From: Spirochaetota bacterium
GTDB lineage: Bacteria; Spirochaetota; Spirochaetia; Treponematales; UBA12059
Reading direction: 5' to 3'
Assembly (NCBI GenBank): GCA_029547205.1
Contig: JAKPPT010000131.1
Coordinates: 19,686-83,685, forward strand
Length of the DNA: 64,000 bases
In this document: one piece after another, positions 1 to 9,119 of the stretch
Numbering within the stretch: position 1 is the stretch's first letter
Layout: each line of letters begins with the position of its first letter
Translations under genes and position numbers: made by a program
The notes under the pieces: model-generated
Database searches by the model: none
What the model was told of the DNA's origin: nothing
Seen by the model: the letters and a program-made list of their open reading frames with translations, nothing else

Positions 1-1
1 T

Positions 2-598
2 ACCCGACAGGCTCTACCATGGAAAAACTATAGAAAAGTTACACTAAAAGAGAATCGCATGCAGCCTGATGCAAAACTCTCACTGCTCCCTGAGGATTTT
101 GCTGGAATAACCTATCTCGCAGCCGCATTGAAATCTATTCAACAAATTAAACAAGAAAATCCAGACCGCATTATTGTTGTTTCAATCCATTGGGGTATCG
201 AGCATGCGCACTATCCTGAGCAGTATCAAATTACTTTAGCGCACAGTATTATTGATGCCGGAGCCACCATTATTCTAGGACATCATCCGCATGTCCTTCA
301 GAGTATAGAACTGTACAATAAAGGGATTATTCTTTATTCAATGGGAAATTTTGTTTTTGATATGGCAAGCGATGCCACATATGAAAGCGCGCTCTTTCAG
401 TTTACTTTTACAGGCAATACACTCGCCTCACTTTCAATCTTACCAGTGGTCATTAGCAGGAAAAATTTTGCTCCTGCTCTTGCTGATACAGCAACTGGTG
501 CAAACATATTAAAAAACATTCAAACCTATTCACAAAAACTTAATACAACGATTACGATATCAAACGGTACTGGAATGCTTGCCATTCCCACAAAGTAG
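2..598 (+). CDS. CapA-family metallophosphatase-like protein, C-terminal part (5' end outside window)
   Basis: The reading frame is open from base 2 with no stop, so the gene starts left of the window; the ATG at 59 is internal and not the likely start. The visible 198 residues match the C-terminal half of the CapA/PgsA (poly-gamma-glutamate synthesis) calcineurin-like phosphatase fold: a segment with SIHWGIEH, then ILGHHPHVLQ (metal-binding His residues), then YSMGNFVFD. Full-length family members are about 300-400 residues, so roughly the N-terminal half is missing. The physiological substrate of this family is mostly unknown, and a role in capsule or envelope polymer metabolism is inferred from the name-giving members only. 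A lipoprotein gene follows 60 bases downstream. Confidence 0.8.
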   Translation, partial: TRQALPWKNYRKVTLKENRMQPDAKLSLLPEDFAGITYLAAALKSIQQIKQENPDRIIVVSIHWGIEHAHYPEQYQITLAHSIIDAGATIILGHHPHVLQSIELYNKGIILYSMGNFVFDMASDATYESALFQFTFTGNTLASLSILPVVISRKNFAPALADTATGANILKNIQTYSQKLNTTITISNGTGMLAIPTK

Positions 599-658
599 AA
601 CATTATGGTTGATTTTTATTAGATTTATGGTATATTTATATGTGGGATTGCTGGTATC

Positions 659-2506
659 ATGCAAAAAAATCTTCTCATTTTATTTTTAATTTTTCTTCTC
701 TATGCAGGGTTTTCTTGCAGTCTCAATGAATCTTTACTCTCAGAAAAAGACCTCCAATCCTATTATAAACTTGAAATAACCGATAATACCGCTCCTATAT
801 CCTCAACCAGAGCACTCTCTGCAAAAAACAGCCTTTACTGTAAACTGTCAGTACTATCTGGCGGTCCTGCACCAGCAGGAATAAAGATTACATTACAAAA
901 TAGCAATAAAGAAACATCACTTGTGTATTCAATTGCAAAAACCGGAATTGCCTTATCAGAAACCAGCAACGTATACTATGTACCTTCATTTCCGGATAAC
1001 CTTCCAGCGCTCCCGATACCAGCTTCCCTTCCCGATGGTTACTACACAGTATTAGCAACAGTGTTTAATGCTCAGAATGCTCAGCTCGCTCAGTTTTCTA
1101 ACACAGTGCTGATTTTCTCAAAACCAATTCCAGCATTTTCTATTGGCATGTACCCCGGCACATTAGAAACAAACGAGTACGTATTGTTCAAGCTCACTGC
1201 TACACCCGCTATTCCTGATACTGCCTGGATACTATGGAAAATCAACGATGTGACCATTAAGCAAAGTTCTCTTCAAAATGGCGGCGATCGAGTTGTCTGG
1301 CAAGCTCCCAGTGATGAAGGAATTTATACCGTATCCGCATCGATATTTCCTTTTGTGCCACCAATGGAGCAAACAGCACTACCTCTCACAGAGGTAAATT
1401 TAACAGTATCAGCAAAGAAGTCGCTGATAGAAAAAAATTTTGTGCCAAAAGCCTTCTATACCATAAAATTGGATCCAGGATATCCTATAGAGCTTATACA
1501 AGATGAGAATTTAACCGGGAATCTTATTGGAACGACAATTCCAGAAGCTTCTGGGTATTCGTTTGGATATATACTCGGTACAACTGGCTATGTCGAAAGC
1601 AGTCCACTGCAAATTGCTGGTATCTTTAATGAAAAATCACCAGTCAGCATTACTGTTCCGTTCTCACTCCCAAACACAAGCAGCATATCCGGAACGCTTT
1701 TTTCGATAGTAAATTCTCAGGGGGATACTGTATTTACCACCAGATTCTATGAAAAAAATCTCGAAATAAGTACCACATCAACCGCTACAATTCCATTTAC
1801 TCTTATAAAAGACAACTTTCTTCATTTTATTATAACGCCAATTGATAATAAACTGGCAGTGGAAATATATAACAATGGTAGTTTTATCGGTTCTGGATCA
1901 ATTGAAAATACATTTACAGAACAAAATGAACCATATCACATTACACTGGCTGGACCAAATGGACTTGCTGCTATTTACTATTCACTATCAATTTTTACTG
2001 AATACAATTCTCCCTTCTTACTGTATTACTCGTATATCAACAATAAAAAACTTATTTCCGCTGGTCAATTTTCACACAAAGATATGCAATCCCGTATTGT
2101 AACGAGAGGAAATATCATTAAGACTTCTAAATCACTTATCATACCATCAGATAGTTCTGTTAGTATTCCGCTGGAACTTGTTAAAGGAAACAACCAATTC
2201 TTCTTTGAAGCAGGAATTGAACAGGGATCACTCATACTATACATGGATAAAAAACCGCTCGTTACTATTGATAGTGATGGCACGATAAAACCGAGCGATA
2301 CCGATAAATCATTTTCGATTGGTTCCTTATTAACCGAAAAGCGCATCATTTTTTCAGTAACATCATCATCGCTTTCAATCACTAATCCCAGTACCGACAA
2401 AACATACACGCTCACGATTGTGCCTAATTTCGATTTTTCGCTTTCTTTTTCTGCAGTGAAGTCAAATATTGAATTATTTTCCTATATACTAACACTGGAA
2501 CGTTAA
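659..2506 (+). CDS. putative large surface lipoprotein, unknown function
   Basis: The protein has 615 residues. The N-terminus (MQKNLLILFLIFLLYAGFSC) is a hydrophobic signal ending in a lipobox-like AGFSC, with Cys20 the likely lipidated residue; such relaxed lipoboxes are typical of spirochaetes. The rest is rich in Ser, Thr, Ile and Pro and reads as beta-sandwich material: a segment around residues 160-240 resembles an Ig-like domain, and residues 330-450 resemble a lectin/LamG-like jelly roll. I recognise no catalytic motif. No strong Shine-Dalgarno sequence precedes the ATG. The protein probably sits in the envelope facing the periplasm or outside. It precedes three more lipoprotein genes on the same strand, separated by gaps of more than 100 bases, so it may have its own promoter. 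Confidence 0.75.
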   Translation: MQKNLLILFLIFLLYAGFSCSLNESLLSEKDLQSYYKLEITDNTAPISSTRALSAKNSLYCKLSVLSGGPAPAGIKITLQNSNKETSLVYSIAKTGIALSETSNVYYVPSFPDNLPALPIPASLPDGYYTVLATVFNAQNAQLAQFSNTVLIFSKPIPAFSIGMYPGTLETNEYVLFKLTATPAIPDTAWILWKINDVTIKQSSLQNGGDRVVWQAPSDEGIYTVSASIFPFVPPMEQTALPLTEVNLTVSAKKSLIEKNFVPKAFYTIKLDPGYPIELIQDENLTGNLIGTTIPEASGYSFGYILGTTGYVESSPLQIAGIFNEKSPVSITVPFSLPNTSSISGTLFSIVNSQGDTVFTTRFYEKNLEISTTSTATIPFTLIKDNFLHFIITPIDNKLAVEIYNNGSFIGSGSIENTFTEQNEPYHITLAGPNGLAAIYYSLSIFTEYNSPFLLYYSYINNKKLISAGQFSHKDMQSRIVTRGNIIKTSKSLIIPSDSSVSIPLELVKGNNQFFFEAGIEQGSLILYMDKKPLVTIDSDGTIKPSDTDKSFSIGSLLTEKRIIFSVTSSSLSITNPSTDKTYTLTIVPNFDFSLSFSAVKSNIELFSYILTLER

Positions 2507-2635
2507 AAGCTGTCGTCTTTCAACCGTAATATAACTTCAAATCTATTCGATATTTATTTTTTATTAGCTTGTTTTTTAAATTTTTTGCATTATTATAGTA
2601 GTGATAGATAAGTGAAACTGTAAGGAGCAGATTAT

Positions 2636-3724
2636 ATGAAAATTAAATGGCTACAAATCTTAACATTGATGCTTGCAGGAGCTTTAATAGTGAGCTGTGT
2701 AAGCTCTGCCCCTCCACAACAGACATCCAATGGTTCACAAGCATCAAGTTCATCCAATTCATCGAGTGGGACAAACACCGAATATCAGAACAGGGCAAAA
2801 GAACTCGTTACAGGGTCAAGCAGTTCTGGTAGTTCCAGTTCATCATCTGGAACAGGTGGAACAACACAAACCAGCACAACTCAACCTGCAGCTACAACTA
2901 ACACCGATGATGTACCGCCAGCAATACCCGGCGTACTGACACCAGAAGAGCAAGCGTTCCTTGAAAACTATCTCAAACGCCTCACCTATATGGTTTACTA
3001 CGATGAAAATGTTAAAATTGAACCGCAATACATTAAAGCTGCAATTGGCAGTGCAAATCGCTATCTCATCGAACGGATGGGAATGAGCGTCATTGACTAT
3101 GATCAGATAGAACGCAATAAAAAAGACCAGCTTGCAGCATACCAAGCTGAAACTGGCGGTTCTATCGATCTGATTCAGTATATAGCACAAAAGTTTAATG
3201 CTGATGTGTATGTCGAAATTTCCGTAAACTTTTCTACATCTAGTGCAAATGGTGAGTACTTTGCAACCGCACAAGGCACCATGAAAATCTATGACACATC
3301 TACAGCTCAATTGCTTGGATCGCTCGCTTTTATGAGCAAACAAGGTTTTAGCAAGAAATCGATGGATGAGGCTAAAACCTTCGCAATAACTGGTGGAATA
3401 TGGGAAGCAATGCCTAAAATGATCGAACAGTCAAAAGCTCTCATCCGCAATTCCCTTTCGAATGGCATCCGCTATGAGCTCATTATTCAAAAAACACCGG
3501 ATGCTAAACTCATGAATACATTCAAACGTACTCTCGCTAAATATGTCCGTCTTGTAGAGCAGGTGAGCTACTCACCTTCAGAAACTCGGTTTTACATTTT
3601 CTCATTTAAAACAAAAGATAAAATAGAAGATGCAATTTACGATGCTGCGGACAGAGCGGGACTTAAAGATATGTATCTTGTGTATAGCAGAGGCAAGTCC
3701 TTTACCTTTAATAGCGGATTATAG
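2636..3724 (+). CDS. lipoprotein with Ser-rich linker and LpoB/CsgG-like C-terminal domain
   Basis: The protein has 362 residues. A signal peptide ends in a lipobox (LIVSC, Cys21) and is followed by an unusually long low-complexity linker of Ser, Gly, Thr and Gln (about residues 25-90) that would hold the folded part away from the membrane. From about residue 105 to the end there is a mixed alpha/beta domain (LERMGMSVIDYDQIER-like helix, then FNADVYVEISVNF and a following strand GTMKIYDTSTAQLLGS). This pattern resembles the periplasmic LpoB/CsgG-type fold used in penicillin-binding-protein activators and secretion lipoproteins. The start is supported by AAGGAG about 9 bases upstream. Function unknown; envelope maintenance is an inference from fold resemblance and from the neighbouring LPP20-type genes. 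Confidence 0.75.
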   Translation: MKIKWLQILTLMLAGALIVSCVSSAPPQQTSNGSQASSSSNSSSGTNTEYQNRAKELVTGSSSSGSSSSSSGTGGTTQTSTTQPAATTNTDDVPPAIPGVLTPEEQAFLENYLKRLTYMVYYDENVKIEPQYIKAAIGSANRYLIERMGMSVIDYDQIERNKKDQLAAYQAETGGSIDLIQYIAQKFNADVYVEISVNFSTSSANGEYFATAQGTMKIYDTSTAQLLGSLAFMSKQGFSKKSMDEAKTFAITGGIWEAMPKMIEQSKALIRNSLSNGIRYELIIQKTPDAKLMNTFKRTLAKYVRLVEQVSYSPSETRFYIFSFKTKDKIEDAIYDAADRAGLKDMYLVYSRGKSFTFNSGL

Positions 3725-3830
3725 ACACTTTGTCTGAAAACAAGTTGAAATTAGCGCTGAATGCGTTAATATATTGAGATGGATACGTAAATCCATCAAT
3801 GAAAAGAGAGATATCATAAGGAGGTATCGA

Positions 3831-4508
3831 ATGAAAAAAATCGTAATGGCAGTAATGCTTATAGCATCAGTCGTCGCTATCGCAGGTTGCGTACAGACCA
3901 AACCAGCACCTGCACCGGAACCGCAGCCTGCACCAATGTCATCCATGACTCCGTTTGACATACTTCAGCATAAAGGAACGGTTCTTGGACAAAACAATCC
4001 ACCTTCATGGGTAATTGCGGCGCTTGAAGGCCCCAAAGCAGTCGAAAAGCTCCCTGATTACAAAGACAAATATGTAGTAGTCGTAGATGTAACCGGAAAA
4101 GATCTCGAAGGAACCAGACTCGCAGCACAGCGCCTCAATGCTGATACAGAAATTGCTCGATTCCTCAGCATCCGTGTTAAAGATGCATTTGCTGGAGCTC
4201 AGGTTGGTGACAAAGACAAGATTGAAACCTACATGGAACGAGTTGTAAAGAGCGTTTCTGAAGCTCGCTTCAGCGGTTTCCGCCTTGAATCTGACTGGTG
4301 GGTACAGATCCGCTGGTACAAACCCGATGGAAAGAAGACATTTGATCGCGATGAATTCCGTGTCATGCAGCTCTATACCATCGAAAAAGACCTGCTCATG
4401 GAACAGCTTCGCAAGATCCTCGATAGCGAAGGCAAAAATGAACCAAAGACTCCTGAAAAAGAACGAGCTATCCAGGCTGTTCAAAACGCATTTTCAGAAG
4501 GCTTCTAA
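3831..4508 (+). CDS. LPP20-like lipoprotein
   Basis: The protein has 225 residues. I chose the ATG at 3831 because AAGGAGG lies 6-7 bases upstream and a clean signal peptide follows (MKKIVMAVMLIASVVAIAGC, lipobox AIAGC, Cys20); an in-frame ATG at 3774 would bury the signal. A Pro/Ala/Glu-rich spacer follows. The folded part (from about residue 60) has the LPP20-family layout: PPSWVIAALEG, a strand with YVVVVDVTG, then helix-rich sequence with repeated Ala/Arg and TDWW-like strands. LPP20 proteins are small outer-membrane-associated lipoproteins of unknown role. A strong rho-independent terminator follows about 40 bases after the stop, so it ends a transcription unit. Confidence 0.75.
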   Translation: MKKIVMAVMLIASVVAIAGCVQTKPAPAPEPQPAPMSSMTPFDILQHKGTVLGQNNPPSWVIAALEGPKAVEKLPDYKDKYVVVVDVTGKDLEGTRLAAQRLNADTEIARFLSIRVKDAFAGAQVGDKDKIETYMERVVKSVSEARFSGFRLESDWWVQIRWYKPDGKKTFDRDEFRVMQLYTIEKDLLMEQLRKILDSEGKNEPKTPEKERAIQAVQNAFSEGF

Positions 4509-4548
4509 TCCATCAAAACAATTTATTTGAACAAAAAGCATTACGAAC

Positions 4549-4585
4549 AAAAAGGCTGTCCTACATGTTGGACAGCCTTTTTTTA
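4549..4585 (+). terminator. rho-independent terminator after the LPP20-like gene
   Basis: An inverted repeat AAAAGGCTGTCC / GGACAGCCTTTT encloses an 8-base loop and runs straight into seven T residues. The core GGCTGTCC...GGACAGCC recurs at other terminators in this window (13137, 19535). Confidence 0.9.
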
Positions 4586-4688
4586 AAATCAAAGTAATAA
4601 TATAACTCTTGTTATCTTACCTAATAAGCGTTATAAATAATAAAGAACTAAGTAAGTAACCATACATAATGGAAAGGAGCCTATACAT

Positions 4689-6167
4689 ATGGTAAAACGT
4701 GCTTTGTATACTTTTATTTCTATATTGCTCATTGTTTCCTGTGTAAGCACTGCACCGAGTGCTTCGCAAGCACCAGAATGGACAACAAAAACACCCGGTC
4801 CCGATGGTACCTATACATATTTTGTCGGTTACTCATCAGCAGGGAATGGTGATATTGCAAAAGCAACTGATGATGCAACCGCAAACCTCGTTGCTTCAAT
4901 TATGAACTACATTGGGCAAAAAATTACCGTCGATTCTACCGCAGTTGCAAAAGCAACATTAGAATCGTATCAGGCAGATATTATTCAAACGGTAAAATCA
5001 GAATCAAAGGGTCGCATCACCGGGTTTCTGATAAAAGAGAAATATATTGCCAAAAGTCCCGATGGCCGTGTCACCGTTTACATTCTTGCAGCCTATGAAA
5101 CTAAAGAGCTAGAAAAAGAGAAAGCAAGAATTGCTGCAATATTTAAAGAAAAAGAAGATGCTGTTTCAAAGCCAGAGTCAGCTGGCGATAGCGCTGTTGC
5201 TCAGGGCAAATACTTCGATGCTATCAAATTTTATATACAGGCTGCAGTTGCCGCTTCAGGCTCCGATATCGATAATGCTGATATTAAGATGGAGCGCAAT
5301 GTCAATAAAGCTCGTAACGTCCTCTCGAAACTGCGATTTATTAAACTCGATGCTCCGGTAAGTGTTGGCATGGGTAAAGCATACCCTAAGGCTTTTACAG
5401 CAAAACTTATTTATGGCGAAAATGATAATGCACCGGGTATTCCTGGCGTTGAGATTTTTGTTACCTATAACCGCATGCAAACTAATGGCAGAATTACAAC
5501 AAAAACTGAACGCTTACTTTCCAATACAGAGGGAATAATCAGTTTTACACCGCCAAATCCTGATTTTGTAGGAAAAGCAAAAGTGATATTTACGCTTAAC
5601 CTTGATTCATCAAAAGACCTTATCGATCAAATACCTAGTCGATTTGCTGCGTATAAGGATTCACTGTTTGAGGAGCTCAGCAGACGGTACATTGAGTTTG
5701 AGTATGTTATCAGTTCTGATGCTAAAACCGTACCCACTGGTGTAGCAATCGTAGAGCTCGATGAAACCGGCAATCCTGCTACCACGAGCGTTGCACAGGG
5801 AGGTCTCTTTGAAATTCTAGCAAAAGAAAAATTTAAAGTAGGTCTCGCTCCCATTGACATATCAACATTACTTACCATGAACGATTCACAAATCTACAAT
5901 CTTGCAAAAAAACAATATTCACCTTCACTACAGCGTTATATTTATGGAGTTGCAAGAGTTGTTCAAGTAGTAAAAGACGGATCAATGTATCAGGCTACTG
6001 TAACCATGACTGTACGCTGTATCGATCTCAGTGCAGGAATGATTCTTTACAGCACCGAAAAAACTGCAATTGCTGTCGGTGCGGATAAAGCAGCTGCAAT
6101 TCGCGCAGCACTACTCACTGTATCACGAGAAACTGTTGCAAAGGATTTATTGGCGAATCTTCCATAA
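4689..6167 (+). CDS. LPP20-family lipoprotein with C-terminal CsgG/FlgT-like region
   Basis: The protein has 492 residues. GGAAAGGAG precedes the ATG. The signal ends at LIVSC (Cys18). Residues about 30-145 match the LPP20 domain: PEWTTKTPGPDGTYTYFVGYSS followed by an Ala-rich helix (KATDDATANLVASI) and a YILAAYETKELEKEKAR strand-helix. A TPR-like helical pair lies near residues 165-215 (AQGKYFDAIKFYIQAA). The last ~130 residues (GLFEILAKEKFKVG... VTMTVRCIDLSAG) resemble a CsgG/FlgT-like domain. The combination suggests a periplasm-facing scaffold lipoprotein. Function unknown. A terminator follows. Confidence 0.78.
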   Translation: MVKRALYTFISILLIVSCVSTAPSASQAPEWTTKTPGPDGTYTYFVGYSSAGNGDIAKATDDATANLVASIMNYIGQKITVDSTAVAKATLESYQADIIQTVKSESKGRITGFLIKEKYIAKSPDGRVTVYILAAYETKELEKEKARIAAIFKEKEDAVSKPESAGDSAVAQGKYFDAIKFYIQAAVAASGSDIDNADIKMERNVNKARNVLSKLRFIKLDAPVSVGMGKAYPKAFTAKLIYGENDNAPGIPGVEIFVTYNRMQTNGRITTKTERLLSNTEGIISFTPPNPDFVGKAKVIFTLNLDSSKDLIDQIPSRFAAYKDSLFEELSRRYIEFEYVISSDAKTVPTGVAIVELDETGNPATTSVAQGGLFEILAKEKFKVGLAPIDISTLLTMNDSQIYNLAKKQYSPSLQRYIYGVARVVQVVKDGSMYQATVTMTVRCIDLSAGMILYSTEKTAIAVGADKAAAIRAALLTVSRETVAKDLLANLP

Positions 6168-6200
6168 AATAGTATCAGTCCTGGTAATTGCATAAACAAG

Positions 6201-6232
6201 TAAGCCCTGCTAACAAGCAGGGCTTTTATTTT
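6201..6232 (+). terminator. rho-independent terminator
   Basis: The stem AAGCCCTGCT / AGCAGGGCTT has a 4-base loop and is followed by a T-rich tract. It sits between the end of the LPP20-family gene and the end of the convergent cyclase gene and could serve both strands. Confidence 0.85.
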
Positions 6233-6308
6233 TCACAAACATTTATTAATTAATGTATTTCCACAATTATTTCATTCTGGCTCAATTAGCTAACACTTAT
6301 TCATGCTA

Positions 6309-7862
6309 CTAATAGTTATGCTGTTTTTTTAATAAGATTTTCTGCAATGAAGCTTGAAGATAAAATCTTGCAGCACCATCATCCGGCAATATTTCCAATG
6401 CTTGCTTAAAGAGCGATACTGCATGTGCATACGCTTTCTGATAGTATGCAATCATACCCTGTTCGAAAACCGTATTTACCTTGAGCTTTTTTTCTAAAAT
6501 CTCATCGGGTAATCCATTAAAAATTTCAAAAACCGATATAGGAATACTCTTTCCTTTAACGCGTACTTTTCCTATGAACCTATAACGATACGATACCAGA
6601 TCAGAAATTTGCAGAAATGTCGACTCACTTATTACTATGCCAATGTTAAATGCTTTGGAAATGCTTTGCAATCTCGAAGCAAGATTGACAGCATCTGATA
6701 TCACCGTCGCTTCATAACGCTCATCAGTACCAATCACACCCATGATAATATTTCCAGTATTGATACCTACACCCAGGCTTACCGGCTTGTATCCAGAATT
6801 AGCCCTGTGTCTGTTATACTCCTGAATTTTCTCTTGCATTTCTACAGCAGTTTTTAAGGCATTATCAGCACCATTATTTTCAGGAAAAACAGCCATGATA
6901 CCATCACCCAGATATTTATCAATAAACCCTTTATTTTGTGTCACAAGTGGAACCATACGGGAAAGATACGAATTAATAAACGCAAAATTTTGTTCTGGTG
7001 ATAACTGCTCGGAAAGTTCGGTGAACGAACGCAAATCTGAGAAAAAAATTGTAACCTCTTTTTTTACTCTATCGCCTATTTTTAATTCATTTATATTGCT
7101 TACATCAAGTTCTTTTAGGAAAAAATCCGAAACATAATTTTTCGTAGTATTTGTTAAATTATCAATGCAGCTGTCCAGTGCGGTTATTTCCGGTGAATGA
7201 ATTTGTAATTCTATTAATACTAAAAGTATGAGTGAGACTGCTACAGTATTTATAAAAATTATTTCTGCTATTTGTATTGAGAACGGTAAGATCTGGTTGC
7301 TCAGTGATATAATACCCATTAGTACTTTTATAACAATGAGCGAACTGGTAAAAAATATAACTAGCCAGTATTCTATTGATTTATCTTTAATAATGACTGT
7401 TCGAATAACAAGATACAGTAATAAAAAAGCAAAGAACCAATGAATTACTGTATTTTTAATTACCATATTGAAATGTGATAGCACAACAAGAATTGCACCA
7501 GATAAAAATAAAATTAGTATTGCTCCTGCACTATGTATAAAACCATTCAAAACCTCTTTACCCGAACTCTTATTTACTAATAGCACAATTATGATAAAAT
7601 TGCAGAACAGTAGCAAATTAAGTATATACCCACTATAATCTTGCACATTATTCATCAAGAATAACCAGAAAGCTGGAGCTGTTTTTTCAACAATAGCTAC
7701 AAAACTGCTTGAACCACAATATACAATCATCAGTACAGATAAGAGCAATATACTCCCATAGTGTAAGAGCTGCCGTCTCATAATGAGGATAAATAAAATA
7801 ACAAAAGCTGCACCGAGCCAAAACGCTGCAGAGCACAGAGAAACCAAAAGATCAGTATTCAT
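6309..7862 (-). CDS. membrane-bound class III adenylate/guanylate cyclase
   Basis: The protein has 517 residues. The N-terminal ~220 residues hold about six or seven hydrophobic membrane segments with no recognisable sensor domain. A cyclase catalytic domain follows at about 265-450. Metal-binding aspartates are visible in FFSDLRSF (D276) and KYLGDG (D320). K316 and D390 sit where adenine-recognising residues lie, which favours cAMP over cGMP, and the transition-state Asn/Arg pair is N393/R397 in DAVNLASR. All catalytic residues are therefore present. The C-terminus (about 460-515) looks like one TPR-type helical repeat. The gene stands alone, divergent from the hydrogenase operon with 225 bases between. 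Substrate preference is inferred from residues, not proven. Confidence 0.9.
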   Translation of the reverse strand: MNTDLLVSLCSAAFWLGAAFVILFILIMRRQLLHYGSILLLSVLMIVYCGSSSFVAIVEKTAPAFWLFLMNNVQDYSGYILNLLLFCNFIIIVLLVNKSSGKEVLNGFIHSAGAILILFLSGAILVVLSHFNMVIKNTVIHWFFAFLLLYLVIRTVIIKDKSIEYWLVIFFTSSLIVIKVLMGIISLSNQILPFSIQIAEIIFINTVAVSLILLVLIELQIHSPEITALDSCIDNLTNTTKNYVSDFFLKELDVSNINELKIGDRVKKEVTIFFSDLRSFTELSEQLSPEQNFAFINSYLSRMVPLVTQNKGFIDKYLGDGIMAVFPENNGADNALKTAVEMQEKIQEYNRHRANSGYKPVSLGVGINTGNIIMGVIGTDERYEATVISDAVNLASRLQSISKAFNIGIVISESTFLQISDLVSYRYRFIGKVRVKGKSIPISVFEIFNGLPDEILEKKLKVNTVFEQGMIAYYQKAYAHAVSLFKQALEILPDDGAARFYLQASLQKILLKKQHNY

Positions 7863-8018
7863 ACTACTTTAAGTGTAATATATTCTTACTAAAATACAAT
7901 GCTACCGCTTACTGAATTGAGTATGTCAGGCTTTTCACTATAGCAACAATATATTTCAATTATTCAAATCACAATTTTATTTTATAAAATACAAAAAGCG
8001 CTATACAGTACAGTCATC

Positions 8019-8051
8019 TTGTAATTTTTCATGTAATTGTATATTATACAA
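8019..8051 (+). promoter_or_regulatory. hydrogenase operon promoter with palindromic operator over the -10
   Basis: TTGTAA (8019-8024) and TATTAT (8042-8047) are separated by 17 bases, a good sigma-70-type layout. A perfect 7-base inverted repeat around one central base (TTGTATA-T-TATACAA, 8037-8051) overlaps the -10 box, where a bound repressor would block transcription. The hydC ATG is at 8088. The identity of the regulator is unknown; the spacing does not match the usual Rex site. Confidence 0.55.
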
Positions 8052-8087
8052 ACATATCGATAAATTTTATCTACTAGGGGGTCAATA

Positions 8088-8567
8088 ATGGCAGTAGCTC
8101 AAATTGAGTTCTCCAAAGAATTCGAGAGCTTTATCAATGCATGGAAGGATAAACCAGGTAATCTGATTATGATCCTTCATAAAATTCAGGAAGAGTTTTC
8201 ATATATTCCTAGAGAGGCAGCAGAACGACTTTCTCATGATCTAAACCTTCCTCTAGCAAAGATTTATGGTGTTATTACGTTCTACCATCTTTTCAAGACC
8301 ACCAAACCAGGAAAATACAGATTGGCAATCTGCATGGGTACTGCATGCTACCTGAAAGGCGGTCAAGATCTTATCAATGAAGCAGAAAGTATTCTTGGCA
8401 TAAAAGGTCATGAAGTGACCGAAGATGGTATGTTTTCAATCGATGCAGTCCGTTGCCTCGGCTGCTGTGGGCTTGCACCCGTACTCATGGTTGGCAATGA
8501 AGTCTATGGGAAATTAACCAAAGACGATATGGCTGACATTATTGCAAAGTATAAAGCTATTGGCTGA
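8088..8567 (+). CDS. hydC: NuoE-like [2Fe-2S] subunit of bifurcating hydrogenase (HydC)
   Basis: The protein has 159 residues, the usual length for the thioredoxin-like NuoE/HydC family. An N-terminal helical part contains the family motif GVITFYHLF, followed by the thioredoxin-fold domain whose four cluster ligands lie in CMGTAC and CLGCCGLAP. In trimeric HydABC enzymes this subunit helps pass electrons between NADH and the hydrogenase. AGGGGGT precedes the ATG. The next gene overlaps by one base (TGATG), showing a tight operon with hydB and hydA. Confidence 0.93.
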   Translation: MAVAQIEFSKEFESFINAWKDKPGNLIMILHKIQEEFSYIPREAAERLSHDLNLPLAKIYGVITFYHLFKTTKPGKYRLAICMGTACYLKGGQDLINEAESILGIKGHEVTEDGMFSIDAVRCLGCCGLAPVLMVGNEVYGKLTKDDMADIIAKYKAIG

Positions 8568-9100
8568 TGCACTATACAATATGCGATGTTGTGCTCGACT
8601 TGATTCATAACAGCATTGAAGCAGGATCATCGCTCGTTGAGCTTTCGCTTATTGAAGATGCAAAAACTATAACTGTTGTTGTCAAAGACAATGGTAAAGG
8701 AATGGATGCAGAGACGCTGAAACGTGTCCAAGATCCTTTTTATACTGATGGAGAAAAGCATACAGCACGGAAAGTTGGTTTAGGTATTCCCTTTCTTGTG
8801 CAATTGGCAGGTCAGGTGCAAGGTGCATGGAATATTGATTCCGAGCCTGGTATCGGTACAACAGTGAGCTTTTCCCTCCCTTACAAGCATATAGACCTGC
8901 CGCCAGTTGGCGATATTCCATCATGCGTGCTGTCAGCATTCTGTTTTTCTGAGTCCGCTGACATTGCTGTTCACCGGTTTCGTGATGGAAGCGAAGTATA
9001 TTCGGTTAAACGATCTGAAATCCTTGACGCTGTTGGTGATTTAACCGATGCACAAGCCTTGCTGCTGGCAAAGCAATACCTTGAATCACTGGAAACATAA
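8567..9100 (+). CDS. stand-alone HATPase_c ATP-binding protein of hydrogenase operon
   Basis: The protein has 177 residues. It has the GHKL ATPase boxes of histidine kinases: N box (DLIHNSIEAG), G1 (DNGKGM), a short lid and G2 (GLGIPF), then GIGTTVSFSLP. There is no dimerisation/phosphoacceptor His domain, no sensor and no membrane segment, so it is not a complete kinase. After about residue 110 there is a short C-terminal part of unknown role. The gene overlaps hydC by one base and precedes the [2Fe-2S] gene by 19 bases. Similar small ATPases sit in hyd operons of other anaerobes, so a regulatory or assembly role tied to the hydrogenase is likely, but I know of no proven function. Confidence 0.85.
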   Translation: MHYTICDVVLDLIHNSIEAGSSLVELSLIEDAKTITVVVKDNGKGMDAETLKRVQDPFYTDGEKHTARKVGLGIPFLVQLAGQVQGAWNIDSEPGIGTTVSFSLPYKHIDLPPVGDIPSCVLSAFCFSESADIAVHRFRDGSEVYSVKRSEILDAVGDLTDAQALLLAKQYLESLET

Positions 9101-9119
9101 CTGTTATGGAGGTTAGCTC

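Noticed and set aside
2750..2900. Tandem repeat in the Ser/Gly-rich part of the lipoprotein gene
   Set aside because: Low-complexity coding sequence without a regular repeat unit.
8037..8051. Rex operator upstream of hydC
   Set aside because: Palindrome arms resemble TTGT...ACAA but total length is 15 bases, shorter than the usual 18-base Rex site, so I did not name the regulator.
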